A DNA stretch of 64,000 bases. It comes from Amycolatopsis tolypomycina (GTDB lineage Bacteria; Actinomycetota; Actinomycetes; Mycobacteriales; Pseudonocardiaceae). Position 1 is the first letter of the stretch. Each line of letters opens with the position of its first letter. The DNA lies in assembly GCF_900105945.1 (NCBI RefSeq), contig NZ_FNSO01000004.1, positions 4,836,001 to 4,900,000 on the forward strand, read 5' to 3'. Position numbers and translations under genes: made by a program. The notes under the pieces are model-generated. The model was not told the DNA's origin, searched no databases, and saw only the letters and a program-made list of their open reading frames with translations. Below, in pieces: positions 45,443 to 53,931 of this stretch.

Positions 45443-47092
45443 GTGGCGGAGAACGCGCTGATGCACCGGGTGCGGCAGTCGATCATCGGCAACGACCTCG
45501 CGATGACCGGTCCCTTCGGCCTTCGCCGCGTGATCTACGCCGACTACACCGCTTCGGGGCGCGCGGTCTCGTTCGTCGAGGACTTCATCCGCGACCACGT
45601 CCTCCCCTGGTACGCCAACACCCACAGCGAGTCCTCGGCCACCGCGGCGCAGACCACCTCGCTGCGCGAGGAAGCCCGCTCGGTGATCCGGGACGCCGTC
45701 GGCGGCGACGAGGACACGGTCGTCATCTTCACCGGCTCGGGCTCCACGGGAGCCATCGACAAGCTGATCACCATCCTCGGCCTGCGGCTGCCGGACCGCT
45801 ACCGGCCGGCGATCCCTCCGGAGGACCGGCCGGTCGTCTTCCTGGGTCCCTTCGAGCACCACTCCAACGAACTGCTCTGGCGGGAATCGATCTGCGACGT
45901 GGTCACCATCCCGGAGGACGCCGACGGCGGCGTTTCCCGGAACGCCCTCCGCGCCGAACTGGCCCGCCACACCGCCCGGCCGCTGAAGATCGGGTCCTTC
46001 TCCGCGGCGTCGAACGTGACCGGCATCGTTTCCGACACCCCGGCGATCTCGGACCTCCTGCACCAGCACGGCGCGCTCGCGTTCTGGGACTGTGCGGCCG
46101 CCGCGCCGCACGGAGGTGTGCGCATGGACCACCGGGGTGGTTCCCGCAAGGACGCGATGTTCCTTTCGCCGCACAAGTTCGTCGGCGGCCCCGGCACACC
46201 GGGGGTGCTGGTGGTGCGCCGGGAACTGCTGCGGAACCGGGTGCCGAGCGTGCCCGGTGGCGGCACCGTGGACTACGTCAGCACGACGGACCACCACTAC
46301 CTCGGCGATGCCGCGCACCGCGAAGAAGGCGGCACTCCCGCGATCGTCGAATCCGTCCGGGCCGGGCTGGTGTTCGGTCTGCAGCAAGCGGTCGGCGTCC
46401 CGGCCGTCCACGAACGGGAGCAGGCTGTCCTGCGGCGCGCGCTCGGCTCGTGGTCGGCCGACCCGAACCTCGAGGTGCTCGGCAACCCCGACGCCGACCG
46501 GGTGGCCATCGTGTCCCTGCTGGTGCGCGGGCCGAGCGGGAAGCGGCTGCACCACGACTACGTGGTGACGTTGCTCAACGACCTGTTCGGCATCCAGGCC
46601 CGCGGCGGCTGTTCCTGTGCCGGCCCCTACGGGCACCGCCTGCTCGGCATCAGCCCGGCCCGCTCGCGGCAGCTGTGGAACGAGGTCCTCGCCGGCCGGG
46701 AGGGCGGCAAACCGGGCTGGACGCGGATCAGCTTCGACTACACGATGTCCGACGCGGTGGTCGACTACGTGATCCAGGCGGTGCACCGCGTCGCGGCAAG
46801 CGGCTGGACCCTGCTGACGGACTACCGCTTCGACCCGGCGACCGGACGCTGGCGCCACCGCCGCGCTTCCGCACCCCGGCTGAGCTTGTCCGACCTGCGC
46901 TACACCCCGGAGGGCGTGCGCCGGCCACCCGCGCCGGGCACACTGACGGAAGCCGCCTTGCCGGCACACCTCGAAGACGCGGACCGGATCTTCGCCGCGG
47001 CGAGCGGATCGAGGCACGCGGATTCCGGGCGAGCGGCCCGAGGCTTCGAAGATCCCGACTGGTTCGAGCTGCCGCCGGAGTGCTTGACGTGA
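45443..47092 (+). CDS. Class V aminotransferase / cysteine-desulfurase-like PLP enzyme
   Basis: A roughly 549-residue PLP enzyme. The core resembles SufS/NifS: YADYTASGRAVSFVEDFIRDHVLPWYANTHSESS, the FTGSGSTGAIDKL cofactor loop, LGPFEHHSNELLWRES, FWDCAAAAPH (PLP Asp) and SPHKFVGGPGTPGVLVVRRELL with the Schiff-base Lys. A Cys-containing loop ARGGCSCAGPYGH is in the position of a desulfurase cysteine. The about 100-residue C-terminal extension is unusual for SufS. The start is uncertain: GTG 45443 (behind GGGGAGG) and ATG 45461 fit best, while ATG 45326 would overlap the divergent IclR start. Substrate unknown; cysteine or an aryl/alkyl amine are possible. Confidence 0.8.
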   Translation: MAENALMHRVRQSIIGNDLAMTGPFGLRRVIYADYTASGRAVSFVEDFIRDHVLPWYANTHSESSATAAQTTSLREEARSVIRDAVGGDEDTVVIFTGSGSTGAIDKLITILGLRLPDRYRPAIPPEDRPVVFLGPFEHHSNELLWRESICDVVTIPEDADGGVSRNALRAELARHTARPLKIGSFSAASNVTGIVSDTPAISDLLHQHGALAFWDCAAAAPHGGVRMDHRGGSRKDAMFLSPHKFVGGPGTPGVLVVRRELLRNRVPSVPGGGTVDYVSTTDHHYLGDAAHREEGGTPAIVESVRAGLVFGLQQAVGVPAVHEREQAVLRRALGSWSADPNLEVLGNPDADRVAIVSLLVRGPSGKRLHHDYVVTLLNDLFGIQARGGCSCAGPYGHRLLGISPARSRQLWNEVLAGREGGKPGWTRISFDYTMSDAVVDYVIQAVHRVAASGWTLLTDYRFDPATGRWRHRRASAPRLSLSDLRYTPEGVRRPPAPGTLTEAALPAHLEDADRIFAAASGSRHADSGRAARGFEDPDWFELPPECLT

Positions 47093-47217
47093 CCCCGACG
47101 GCTGCCGGGGAGCGGACGCGGTACGCGGTGCCCACCTCGGCGGCATCCTGACCTCTGGTCGAGCGGGCGGTCCGGACCGCGCCGGCCGCCACGTGAAGAC
47201 CGCGATGGGGTGCACGA
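47093..47217. other. Short intergenic stretch, nothing recognised
   Basis: The sequence between the PLP enzyme and the thioesterase remnant shows no start/SD pair, RNA structure or repeat worth naming. Confidence 0.4.
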
Positions 47218-47580
47218 TCAGCTCGCCCGGTGCGATCCCCGTCCGCGAGGGACTGCCACGGCGGTCACCAGCTCGGCCGGCGATCCGGGCAGCCCGCCCT
47301 CGCCGCGCAGCCCCCGGCACTGCAGCCCGTACACCGGACGGCCGCCGAACGTGCGCAGCAGACCGGCGTACCCCCCGGTCAGCCCGGTCGGCGGCGGCAG
47401 GCAGAGCCGCGGGTCACCGCTGCCGTGCGCGCGCAGCGGGAGCACCACGGCGAACGGGTCGCCCGCGGGAGCGCCGGCGTCGACCACCGCCGGCAGCCGG
47501 GCCGGGGTGGGGCCTCGAACAGCTGCCCGGTGTCCACCCGGGATCGCTATTCCGGCGTAGGCCGAACCCTCTTCCGGCAC
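47218..47580 (-). pseudogene. Thioesterase-domain fragment of an NRPS/PKS
   Basis: The minus frame contains DPFAVVLPLRAHGSGDPRLCLPPPTGLTGGYAGLLRTFGGRPVYGLQCRGLRGEGGLPGSPAEL, which matches the beginning of type I thioesterase domains from NRPSs (the VxPLRxxGxxPPLFCxHPxGG start and the RPVYGLQxRGL strand). The GxSxG nucleophile and the catalytic His region are missing and the preceding codons are proline/arginine-rich. A remnant of a lost biosynthetic gene, bordering the metalloid/RiPP region. Confidence 0.55.
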
Positions 47581-47586
47581 GCCAGC

Positions 47587-47627
47587 TTAGAGAAACCTCT
47601 AATAATTGCACTTCGAGATTTCTCTAA
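47587..47627. promoter_or_regulatory. Two copies of TT(A/C)GAG-N4-CTCTAA upstream of the PiT gene
   Basis: The inverted repeats are at 47587-47602 (TTAGAG-AAAC-CTCTAA) and 47612-47627 (TTCGAG-ATTT-CTCTAA), 25 bp apart, in an AT-rich stretch 78-118 bp before the permease ATG. The same motif recurs at 51731-51746 beside the arsR-like gene, so these are probably the binding sites of that repressor. Confidence 0.7.
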
Positions 47628-47704
47628 TCACCTGAATGAACAGAGAATGTATTGCAGGTGAACACACGGTCCGGCTACTCTCCACGGAAGACCTGGAGGG
47701 ACGC

Positions 47705-48709
47705 ATGACGACAGCCGTGGTCCTGGTTTTGACCGTGTTCCTAGCCGCAGCCAACGGCAGCAACGACGTGCCCAAGGGAGTCGCGACCCTGGCAGGCGCA
47801 GGTGTGACGAAGTACCGCACCGCAATTGTCTGGGGCACCTGCACAACATTGGTGGGCTGCCTCTTCTCGTTGTGGCTGGCCGCCAAGATGACCGCATTGT
47901 TCTCGAACGGGATCATCACCGCACAACCGACGGCCACTTTCGCGGTCGCTGTGCTGCTGGGCACGGCTTGCTGGGTCGCACTCGCCACTGTGCTACGGCT
48001 GCCGGTGTCCACGACCCACGCCCTCGTCGGAGCTTTGATCGGCGCCGGGATTCTGCACGCCGCCGATTCGGTGCGCTGGTCGGCATTGCTCCCGAAGGTC
48101 GTTCAGCCCCTCCTGCTCAGCATCGTCGTCGCCTACGGGCTTTCGGTGCTGCTCGCGTCAGCCGTCCGCGCACTGAAGCGACGCACGCGGAACGAGGGAC
48201 CCGGAGCGGCGACGGCCGGCTCGATACGCACCGGGCGACTGTCGTCCGAGCGGATCGTCGGTGGTCTGCACTGGGTGACGAGCGGACTCGCCTGCCTTGC
48301 CCGGGGCTTGAACGATACCCCGAAGATCGTCGCGGTCGGGGCGTTCGCGCTGGTGCCTGCCGGGTTCGCGGCGTGGCAGATCCTGTTGCTCGTCACCGCT
48401 GCGATGGCGGCCGGTTCCCTCGTGGCGGGCACCCGGGTCGCCGAACGGCTGGCGAAGGACGTGGTCCGGATGAGCCATCACGAAGGGTTCACCGCGAACC
48501 TGACCACCGCGACACTGGTCGGGCTGGGCGCATGGGCGGGGCTGCCGATGTCGACGACGCAGGTTTCGACGGGCGCCATCGCGGGCAGCGCCGGTCTCGC
48601 CGTCGGCCGGATCAACGTCAAGACGCTGCGCCAGTTCGCCATCGCCTGGCTGGTGACCCCGCCGTTCGCCGGCTTGGTCGCCGCAGGGACTTTTCTGCTC
48701 CTCCGCTGA
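47705..48709 (+). CDS. PiT-family inorganic phosphate (or related oxyanion) permease
   Basis: A 334-residue membrane protein with the duplicated PiT signature: AAANGSNDVPKGVATLAG near the N-terminus and ARGLNDTPKIVAVGAFAL in the second half. LPVSTTHALVGALIGAG and LPMSTTQVSTGAIAGSAG are the paired STTH/STTQ segments, and about 10 hydrophobic helices are seen. The family takes up phosphate, and arsenate can enter by the same route; the CysP branch carries sulfate. ATG 47705 with SD GGAGGGA is preferred over an upstream ATG at 47636. Two copies of the putative ArsR operator precede it, which is unusual for a simple phosphate permease. Converges with the molybdoenzyme gene with 3 bp between stops. 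Confidence 0.87.
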   Translation: MTTAVVLVLTVFLAAANGSNDVPKGVATLAGAGVTKYRTAIVWGTCTTLVGCLFSLWLAAKMTALFSNGIITAQPTATFAVAVLLGTACWVALATVLRLPVSTTHALVGALIGAGILHAADSVRWSALLPKVVQPLLLSIVVAYGLSVLLASAVRALKRRTRNEGPGAATAGSIRTGRLSSERIVGGLHWVTSGLACLARGLNDTPKIVAVGAFALVPAGFAAWQILLLVTAAMAAGSLVAGTRVAERLAKDVVRMSHHEGFTANLTTATLVGLGAWAGLPMSTTQVSTGAIAGSAGLAVGRINVKTLRQFAIAWLVTPPFAGLVAAGTFLLLR

Positions 48710-48712
48710 GCT

Positions 48713-51199
48713 TCACGCCTTCTCGATGCGGCAGGCGAAGCACTTGTAGGCCTGCTGGCCGGAGAGATTGTCGTAGAGGTGGTCGTCCAGCAGGATGTTC
48801 GCCGGCTCGTACCGTGGATCACCGAACTGGTCGCCGACCTCCTGCATCGGCCCGAAGGTGTTCGGGACGAAAATGGTGTCCTTGCGGATTCCCTCCCACA
48901 CCAGCGCTGTCCCGGTCACCTGGCCGCGAGGGCTGCGAACGACGATGGTGTCCCGATCGGCGACGCCGTAGCGACGCGCGGTCTCCGGGTGGATCTGCAC
49001 GAGGCGGATACCGTTGAGCCGCTCCCCCGTCTGCGTCCAGTGCGTCACCGACGCGAAGTGCGCGACGCTGGGGCGGCCGGTCATCCCCATCAACGGGTAG
49101 GCCCTCTGCAGCTCGGTGTTTCCCGGCACGGCAAGATGGACCGGGTGGGTGACTGCCTGCGGGTTCACCGGGTTGTCGACGAACCCGGTCTGGTACGCGA
49201 TGGTCGGGTTGGCGCCCGTCACCTCGGGATGCGTGTAGAACACCGGCAGTGCGCCGTGCCCGGCGGACTTGAGGCTCCGGTCGAGCTCCGGGGTGAAGAT
49301 CTCGACCTTCCCGCTCGGTGTCGGAAACCGTTTCCCCTTGGCTCCCAACGCCTCCGTGGCCTCATACCACGAGGGGTGGTCGAGGTACAGGGTGCTGACA
49401 CCTGGGTGTTTCGAGGTGGGACAAGGCCACCGCAGGGGCTCCGCCCGCGACTCCAGCCGCTGCTGCGACATTCCCGCCATCCCCGGTGTCAGGGCGACGA
49501 ACTGCGCCCACAGCTTCGAATAGTCCTTCCAGTCCTGCGGAAACGCGTCGGTCCAGTACGCGCCGGGAAGCTTCCGGTCGTGCCGGGCCAGCGCAGCCGC
49601 GAGGTCGATCCAGATCTCCCAGTCCGGCCGCGATTGTCCCACCCGGGGTACGGCCTGGTGCTGCCAGCGGATCGCGCGATCGTCGCGGCGCATGTAGACG
49701 CCGTCCATCTCCAGTCCGCTGCAGACCGGGAGGATGATGTCGGCGTAGTAGGCGGCCTCCTCCATGAAGAGTCCGGTGTAGACGTAGAATTCGAGCTGCC
49801 TGAACGCCTCCCTGACGCGTGCGGTGTTGGCCGAGGACAGCAGCGGGTTGCCTTGCGTGATGACGGCGCGCAAGCGGTAGGGCTTGGCTTCGAGGATCGA
49901 CTCGGCGAAGTAGTCCGGTCCGACGGGCAGCGCCTTCGGGCGCGGTGGTGTCGGCCTGGCCAGCGGCGGCAGGTGCAGGTCCCCCGGCCAGGTGTTGTGC
50001 ATGAAGTTGCATCCACCGCCCGGCACGCCGATGTTGCCGGTCACCGCCGCGAGGAACGTCAGCGCCCGGTAGGTGTCGAATGCTCCGAGCTGGTGTGAAA
50101 TGCCCGCGTTGCAGAAGATGGCGGCCGGCTTGGTGCGCGCGTATTCCTCGGCGAGCCTGCGGATGACGCCTGCCGGGACGTCGCAGATCCGGGCGGCCCA
50201 TTCCGGGGTGTAGCCGGCGCGGTTCAGGTGGTCACGGAGTTCGGCGAAGCCGAGGACCCAGTCCCGGACGAAAGCGTGGTCGTACAGATCCGCCGCGATG
50301 ATGTGCTGCAGCATCCCGAGCACCAGGGCGTAGTCCGTGTGCGGTTTGGGGGCGATCCACTGGTCGGCCTCCGCGCTGGTCGGGGTCTGCCGCGGGTCGA
50401 CCACGACGAGCTTCGCCCGGGTTCGCCGGCGCCGGCGCAGCAGGTAGCCGAAGGTGACGGGGTGAGTCTCGGCCTGGTTCGTCCCGAGGAAGAGCAGGTA
50501 GCGCGCGGCGCCGAGGTCTTCGCGACCGGTGGCGGCGTCCACCCCGTACCCGTTGGTGAAGTTCCCCAAGCCGAAGGTCGCGGCGAGCGCATTGCCGCCG
50601 GCGTCGTTGCACACCGGGCCCACATCGGTGTTGTTGGGACTGCCCAGCAGGGTGAACAGCCGGCCGACGAGCGAGCCGACGCCTCGCGGGAGCCGGCCCG
50701 TGGTCCGGTTGGCGATGGATCGGACGTCTCCACTGTCACGCAGCGAAAGGAGCCGCCCGGCGATGTGATCGAGCGCTTCGTCCCAGGAGATTGCTTCGAA
50801 CCGGGAATCTTCGGCCCCTTTGGCGCCGCCGATCCGCCGCAGCGGGGTGGTCAGCCGGAGCGGGTTGTACACCAGCTCGGTCATCATCGGCGCCTTCACG
50901 CAGACGTTGCCAGCCTGCACGGGGTCGTCGCGCTCTCCCGCCACGCTGATGATCCGGTTGGCTCGCAGCCCGACGTGCAGCCGGCAGTTCGCGTTGCAGA
51001 ACTGGCAGGCGGTCGCGACCACCGTGTCCGGCTGGAGCGCAGCCGAGTCCGTGGTGAAGCCGAGTTCCGCGGCGCCGCCCTCCGGCGATGGCACACCGGC
51101 GGCCGCCGCTTCGCCGGGGGCGCCGACGGTCAGCGCGGCGCCACTGATCACCACCTGCTGGACGAAACCCCGCCGGGAAATGCCATGACCGTCCACCAT
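48713..51199 (-). CDS. Exported molybdopterin oxidoreductase (DMSO-reductase superfamily)
   Basis: An 828-residue catalytic subunit. It opens with a twin-arginine signal (ISRRGFVQQVVISGAALTVGAPGEAAAAG). The [4Fe-4S] motif is C65-X2-C68-X3-C72-X27-C100, and the probable molybdenum ligand is C197 (GPVCNDAGG). MGD-binding blocks follow (FLGTNQAETHP; VVVDPRQTPTSAEADQWIAPKPHTDYAL; ITQGNPLLSSANT; C-terminal QIHPETARRYGVADRDTIVVRSPRGQV). The Cys ligand and spacing resemble the periplasmic nitrate, polysulfide/thiosulfate and respiratory arsenate reductases. No iron-sulfur or membrane subunit is next to it, which is odd for a respiratory enzyme. ATG 51199 has SD GAGGAG. It lies downstream of arsR, probably co-transcribed, so an oxyanion such as arsenate is a reasonable but unproven substrate. 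Confidence 0.85.
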   Translation of the reverse strand: MVDGHGISRRGFVQQVVISGAALTVGAPGEAAAAGVPSPEGGAAELGFTTDSAALQPDTVVATACQFCNANCRLHVGLRANRIISVAGERDDPVQAGNVCVKAPMMTELVYNPLRLTTPLRRIGGAKGAEDSRFEAISWDEALDHIAGRLLSLRDSGDVRSIANRTTGRLPRGVGSLVGRLFTLLGSPNNTDVGPVCNDAGGNALAATFGLGNFTNGYGVDAATGREDLGAARYLLFLGTNQAETHPVTFGYLLRRRRRTRAKLVVVDPRQTPTSAEADQWIAPKPHTDYALVLGMLQHIIAADLYDHAFVRDWVLGFAELRDHLNRAGYTPEWAARICDVPAGVIRRLAEEYARTKPAAIFCNAGISHQLGAFDTYRALTFLAAVTGNIGVPGGGCNFMHNTWPGDLHLPPLARPTPPRPKALPVGPDYFAESILEAKPYRLRAVITQGNPLLSSANTARVREAFRQLEFYVYTGLFMEEAAYYADIILPVCSGLEMDGVYMRRDDRAIRWQHQAVPRVGQSRPDWEIWIDLAAALARHDRKLPGAYWTDAFPQDWKDYSKLWAQFVALTPGMAGMSQQRLESRAEPLRWPCPTSKHPGVSTLYLDHPSWYEATEALGAKGKRFPTPSGKVEIFTPELDRSLKSAGHGALPVFYTHPEVTGANPTIAYQTGFVDNPVNPQAVTHPVHLAVPGNTELQRAYPLMGMTGRPSVAHFASVTHWTQTGERLNGIRLVQIHPETARRYGVADRDTIVVRSPRGQVTGTALVWEGIRKDTIFVPNTFGPMQEVGDQFGDPRYEPANILLDDHLYDNLSGQQAYKCFACRIEKA

Positions 51200-51248
51200 G
51201 CTCGGCTCCTCACGAAAAGCGGACACCGGGGGGCAAGCCGCCGGACCT

Positions 51249-51608
51249 TCACACGGAAGCGGACGCGGTGAGCGCGCTGATCAGCGGCTCGAGCACGCCA
51301 GGAACGGCGCGGTAGTAGATCCACGTCCCACGTCGTTCGCAGACGAGCACCCCGGCCTCCCGCAGTTTCCGCAGGTGGTGACTGATCGTGGGACCGCTCA
51401 CGGCGAACCCGGCCGAGATGGTGCAGACGCACGCCTCGCCGTCAGGGCTGTTCGCCACCAGGGACACCAACTGCAAGCGGATCGGATGGGCAAGGGCTTT
51501 GAGGACTTCGCTGAGACGCTCCGCCCGGTCCGACGTCAACGCCGTTCGGCCGAACGGAGGCGCGGGCACGCCGTATTGCGCTCGAGGCTCGGGCACAAAA
51601 GTCACCAT
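51249..51608 (-). CDS. arsR: ArsR/SmtB-family metalloid-responsive repressor
   Basis: About 119 residues with the ArsR winged helix: LSEVLKALAHPIRLQLVSLVANSPDGEACVCTISAGFAVSGPTISHHLRKLREAGVLVCERRGTWIYYRAVPGVLEPLISAL. The CVC pair at the start of the recognition region (ACVCTI) corresponds to the As(III)/Sb(III)-binding ELCVCDL site of plasmid ArsR. A TTGACA box (51675-51670, minus) lies upstream. The exact start is uncertain (ATG 51608, or GTG 51662 for a longer form). It likely represses its own operon with the molybdoenzyme, the PiT gene and perhaps the divergent OPT/RiPP operon through the shared inverted repeats. Confidence 0.87.
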   Translation of the reverse strand: MVTFVPEPRAQYGVPAPPFGRTALTSDRAERLSEVLKALAHPIRLQLVSLVANSPDGEACVCTISAGFAVSGPTISHHLRKLREAGVLVCERRGTWIYYRAVPGVLEPLISALTASASV

Positions 51609-51730
51609 TCCCCCACTGACCGCCCCATAGACGTGACAAAGACAGAGGATTGCCTTCCGCACCAGCGCCTGTCAACGAGTGAACCCAGCGTGCGACCCAC
51701 TTGGACCAGCAAACCCGGCCCGCCGCCTGA

Positions 51731-51746
51731 TTCGAGGTATCTCTAA
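51731..51746. promoter_or_regulatory. Third copy of the TT(A/C)GAG-N4-CTCTAA inverted repeat
   Basis: TTCGAG-GTAT-CTCTAA, identical in both arms to the site at 47612-47627. It lies between the arsR-like gene and the divergent OPT gene, about 55 bp upstream of the repressor's TTGACA box and 410 bp before the OPT start. It probably binds the ArsR protein. Confidence 0.7.
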
Positions 51747-52158
51747 CCAATCCAGACGGCAATCGCACGAAACACGCACGTAACCGCGTGCCATTTCCAA
51801 GATCGGGACCACTCGGCCGTTCGAGTGCATGGATCTCGCCTCCTTGACGGTCCAGAGCAGCATTCGTAGACTGCCCAACAGGCTGCATAGGCAGTTGTCG
51901 ATACACATTGAAGCTCCGCCGGCCGGCCACGGGGGGTGAGGTTGATCTTGTGACGCCCGGCGCCACATGATCACGGACCGACGCCGGCGAAGACGTCCGC
52001 CCACGCGGACAGCGCGGCAGGCCACCGCATTCCTCGACCTCAAAATCGATTCTTTCGACCGAACGAGCAGTCGTGGCGAATAGTCCGAATTCGACCGTTT
52101 CGACCGTTGTATTGATGAACGTCAATATGCAATGCCGAACCGAGGGGGTGCAGAACTC
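51747..52158. promoter_or_regulatory. Long AT-richer intergenic region with TTCGACCG direct repeats
   Basis: This about 410-bp leader is the lowest-GC stretch of the area and shows no credible coding frame. Three copies of TTCGACCG occur at 52054-52061, 52090-52097 and 52099-52106, the last two in tandem with a 9-bp period, shortly before the OPT gene. Direct heptamer/octamer repeats one helical turn or less apart are typical of activator (for example SARP-like) binding sites. A long untranslated leader with RNA regulation is another option. Confidence 0.5.
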
Positions 52159-53817
52159 GTGACGGACACCGAGCAGGCACCCCGGTCGTCACCACGGACG
52201 CCGCCGGCGTGGCGCGGCAGGCACACCGTCGCGGTCGCTGCGGGAATCGGGATCGGCGTTCTGCTCTGTCTCCTCAACGTCCTGGTGTTGTTCAGGGCCG
52301 GCATGTCCTTCGGCGGATCGGCACTGGTCGCCGTACTCGGCGCGGCCCTGCTCCGCCTGGCCGGAAAGCTGAACTGGCAGGGCCTGTTCGTCGTGTTCTC
52401 CATCGCCTCGAGCGGCTACATGGCCACAGCGGCGCTCGACACGGGGATCGGCGCCATCCTGCTGCAAACGGGTGTGCTGCCGAGCTGGGCACTTCTCGTC
52501 GCGCTTGCCGTCATAGCGAACCTGCTGGGCGCAGGACTCGGGTCACTGCTGGCCAAACGGCTTGTCGTCACCGACCGGCTGCCGTACCCGACGCTCCAGC
52601 CCGCGATCACCCTGATGAAGTCGCTCAGCACACCATCCACCGACGGGACCAACCGGATCGGCAGGACCCTGCCCATCGCGACGGGCGCGGGCGCGGCGAT
52701 CGCCGCCGGAGCCGCGGCCTGGGGTCACGACAGCACGCCGGACCTCTTCGGCTCGGGGACGCATCTTGCGCTGGCCTTGTCGCCGCTGCTGTTCGGTGTG
52801 GGGTTCCTGATCGGACGTCGGGCGTGCGTCTGGCTCGCGGCCGGGTCGGTCTATTCGCTGATCGTCTGGTACGCGCAGGACAACGGCGCGGCCACAACCA
52901 CCTCCTACACCGCACATCTGGCGTATCCGTGGGTCCTCGCGTGCGGGGTCGGCTTGATCCTGGGGTACTCGATCAGCTCCCTGGTGCGTGCTCGAGGACC
53001 GCTCGCCCGTGCTGTCAGGCGGGCTTTCCGGGGCTCGAAAACGTTGCGCGTGGCGGGCACGGCCGGGTTGGCGGCCCTCGCGGTCACGGTCGTGCTGGTT
53101 CCGGCCACCCTGAAGTATGCCGGCCTCGGCGCGCTGGCACTGGTCCTGTTGCTGGTGTTGACGGTGTTCCTCAACCGGGCGGGCGGCGAGATCGGGCTGG
53201 TGCCCTTGGCGCCCGCGCTGTACTTCGGCGTCGCGGTGTTCGCGGTGACCGGGTGGTCGACATCGGTCGCCGTCCTGACGGCGTCGACGTTGTGCTGCGC
53301 GGCGATCGCCTCGGTGTATTTCACCTACTCGGCCAAGGTCGCCCACGAGCGCCCCGCCGGGCTTCCCGAACCACCGTCGAAGATCGTGCGCCGGACGCAG
53401 ATCGGCGGCGGAATCGCCGGCTCCGTGATGGGTGTCGGAGTGGTCCTCGTGCTCGCGCACGCCGGCGTCATCGGTGGCGACGCGTTCCCGTCCCCGGTTG
53501 CGACCGCGGTGAGGTTCGTCGACACCGCGGTGCGCGGCTCGGCGGAGTACCCGGCCGCCGTGGGGCTGGCGCTCGCGATCACCGGACCGATCGGGATGGC
53601 GTTGACGTTCACCAGCGTGATGCCGACCATGCTGGGACTCGGCATCCTGCTGCCGCCCGCGTATTCGCTCACCATCGCCGCCGGCGGCCTGGCCCAGTGG
53701 GTCGTCGTGCGACGGCACCCCGAACGCAAGAGCGCCACGGAGATCGTCGCCTCCGGCCTGATCATCGGCGAGGGCCTGATCATGGTCGTGGTCCTCATCG
53801 CGCGCGAGGTCCTGTGA
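52159..53817 (+). CDS. OPT-family oligopeptide/metal-chelate transporter
   Basis: A 552-residue membrane protein with about 14-15 hydrophobic helices and the OPT pattern: FGGSALVAVLGAALLRLAGKLNWQGLFVVFSIASSGYMATAALDTGIGAILLQTG, LPYPTLQPAITLMKSLSTP (the conserved PxxxxxAxTLxSL-type element), GEIGLVPLAPALYFGVAVFAVTGWS, and GIGLLLPPAYSLTIAAGG-like ILLPPAYSLTIAAGGLAQWVV. The family moves small peptides, glutathione conjugates and metal chelates. GTG 52159 with SD GGGGGTG is preferred to ATG 52132, which lacks one. It is the first gene of the RiPP operon, 114 bp before the precursor, and could import or release the modified peptide. Confidence 0.85.
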   Translation: MTDTEQAPRSSPRTPPAWRGRHTVAVAAGIGIGVLLCLLNVLVLFRAGMSFGGSALVAVLGAALLRLAGKLNWQGLFVVFSIASSGYMATAALDTGIGAILLQTGVLPSWALLVALAVIANLLGAGLGSLLAKRLVVTDRLPYPTLQPAITLMKSLSTPSTDGTNRIGRTLPIATGAGAAIAAGAAAWGHDSTPDLFGSGTHLALALSPLLFGVGFLIGRRACVWLAAGSVYSLIVWYAQDNGAATTTSYTAHLAYPWVLACGVGLILGYSISSLVRARGPLARAVRRAFRGSKTLRVAGTAGLAALAVTVVLVPATLKYAGLGALALVLLLVLTVFLNRAGGEIGLVPLAPALYFGVAVFAVTGWSTSVAVLTASTLCCAAIASVYFTYSAKVAHERPAGLPEPPSKIVRRTQIGGGIAGSVMGVGVVLVLAHAGVIGGDAFPSPVATAVRFVDTAVRGSAEYPAAVGLALAITGPIGMALTFTSVMPTMLGLGILLPPAYSLTIAAGGLAQWVVVRRHPERKSATEIVASGLIIGEGLIMVVVLIAREVL

Positions 53818-53931
53818 AGACCGCGACGCAGCCCGCCCGCGACGGGCCGGCACCGGAACTCTCCTCGCACTGGCCAAGCGGGGAGGCAGTAGGAGGGCAC
53901 GGCGGAGACCCCTGCGGAGGAGGTGATAAAG

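Noticed and set aside
51672..52043. A 123-codon minus-strand frame between arsR and the OPT gene.
   Set aside because: No start context, irregular codon use and no family resemblance; it covers operator-like repeats, so treated as non-coding.
53821..53931. A second precursor peptide upstream of the 44-mer.
   Set aside because: No ATG/GTG with a ribosome-binding site and a plausible frame was found in this gap.
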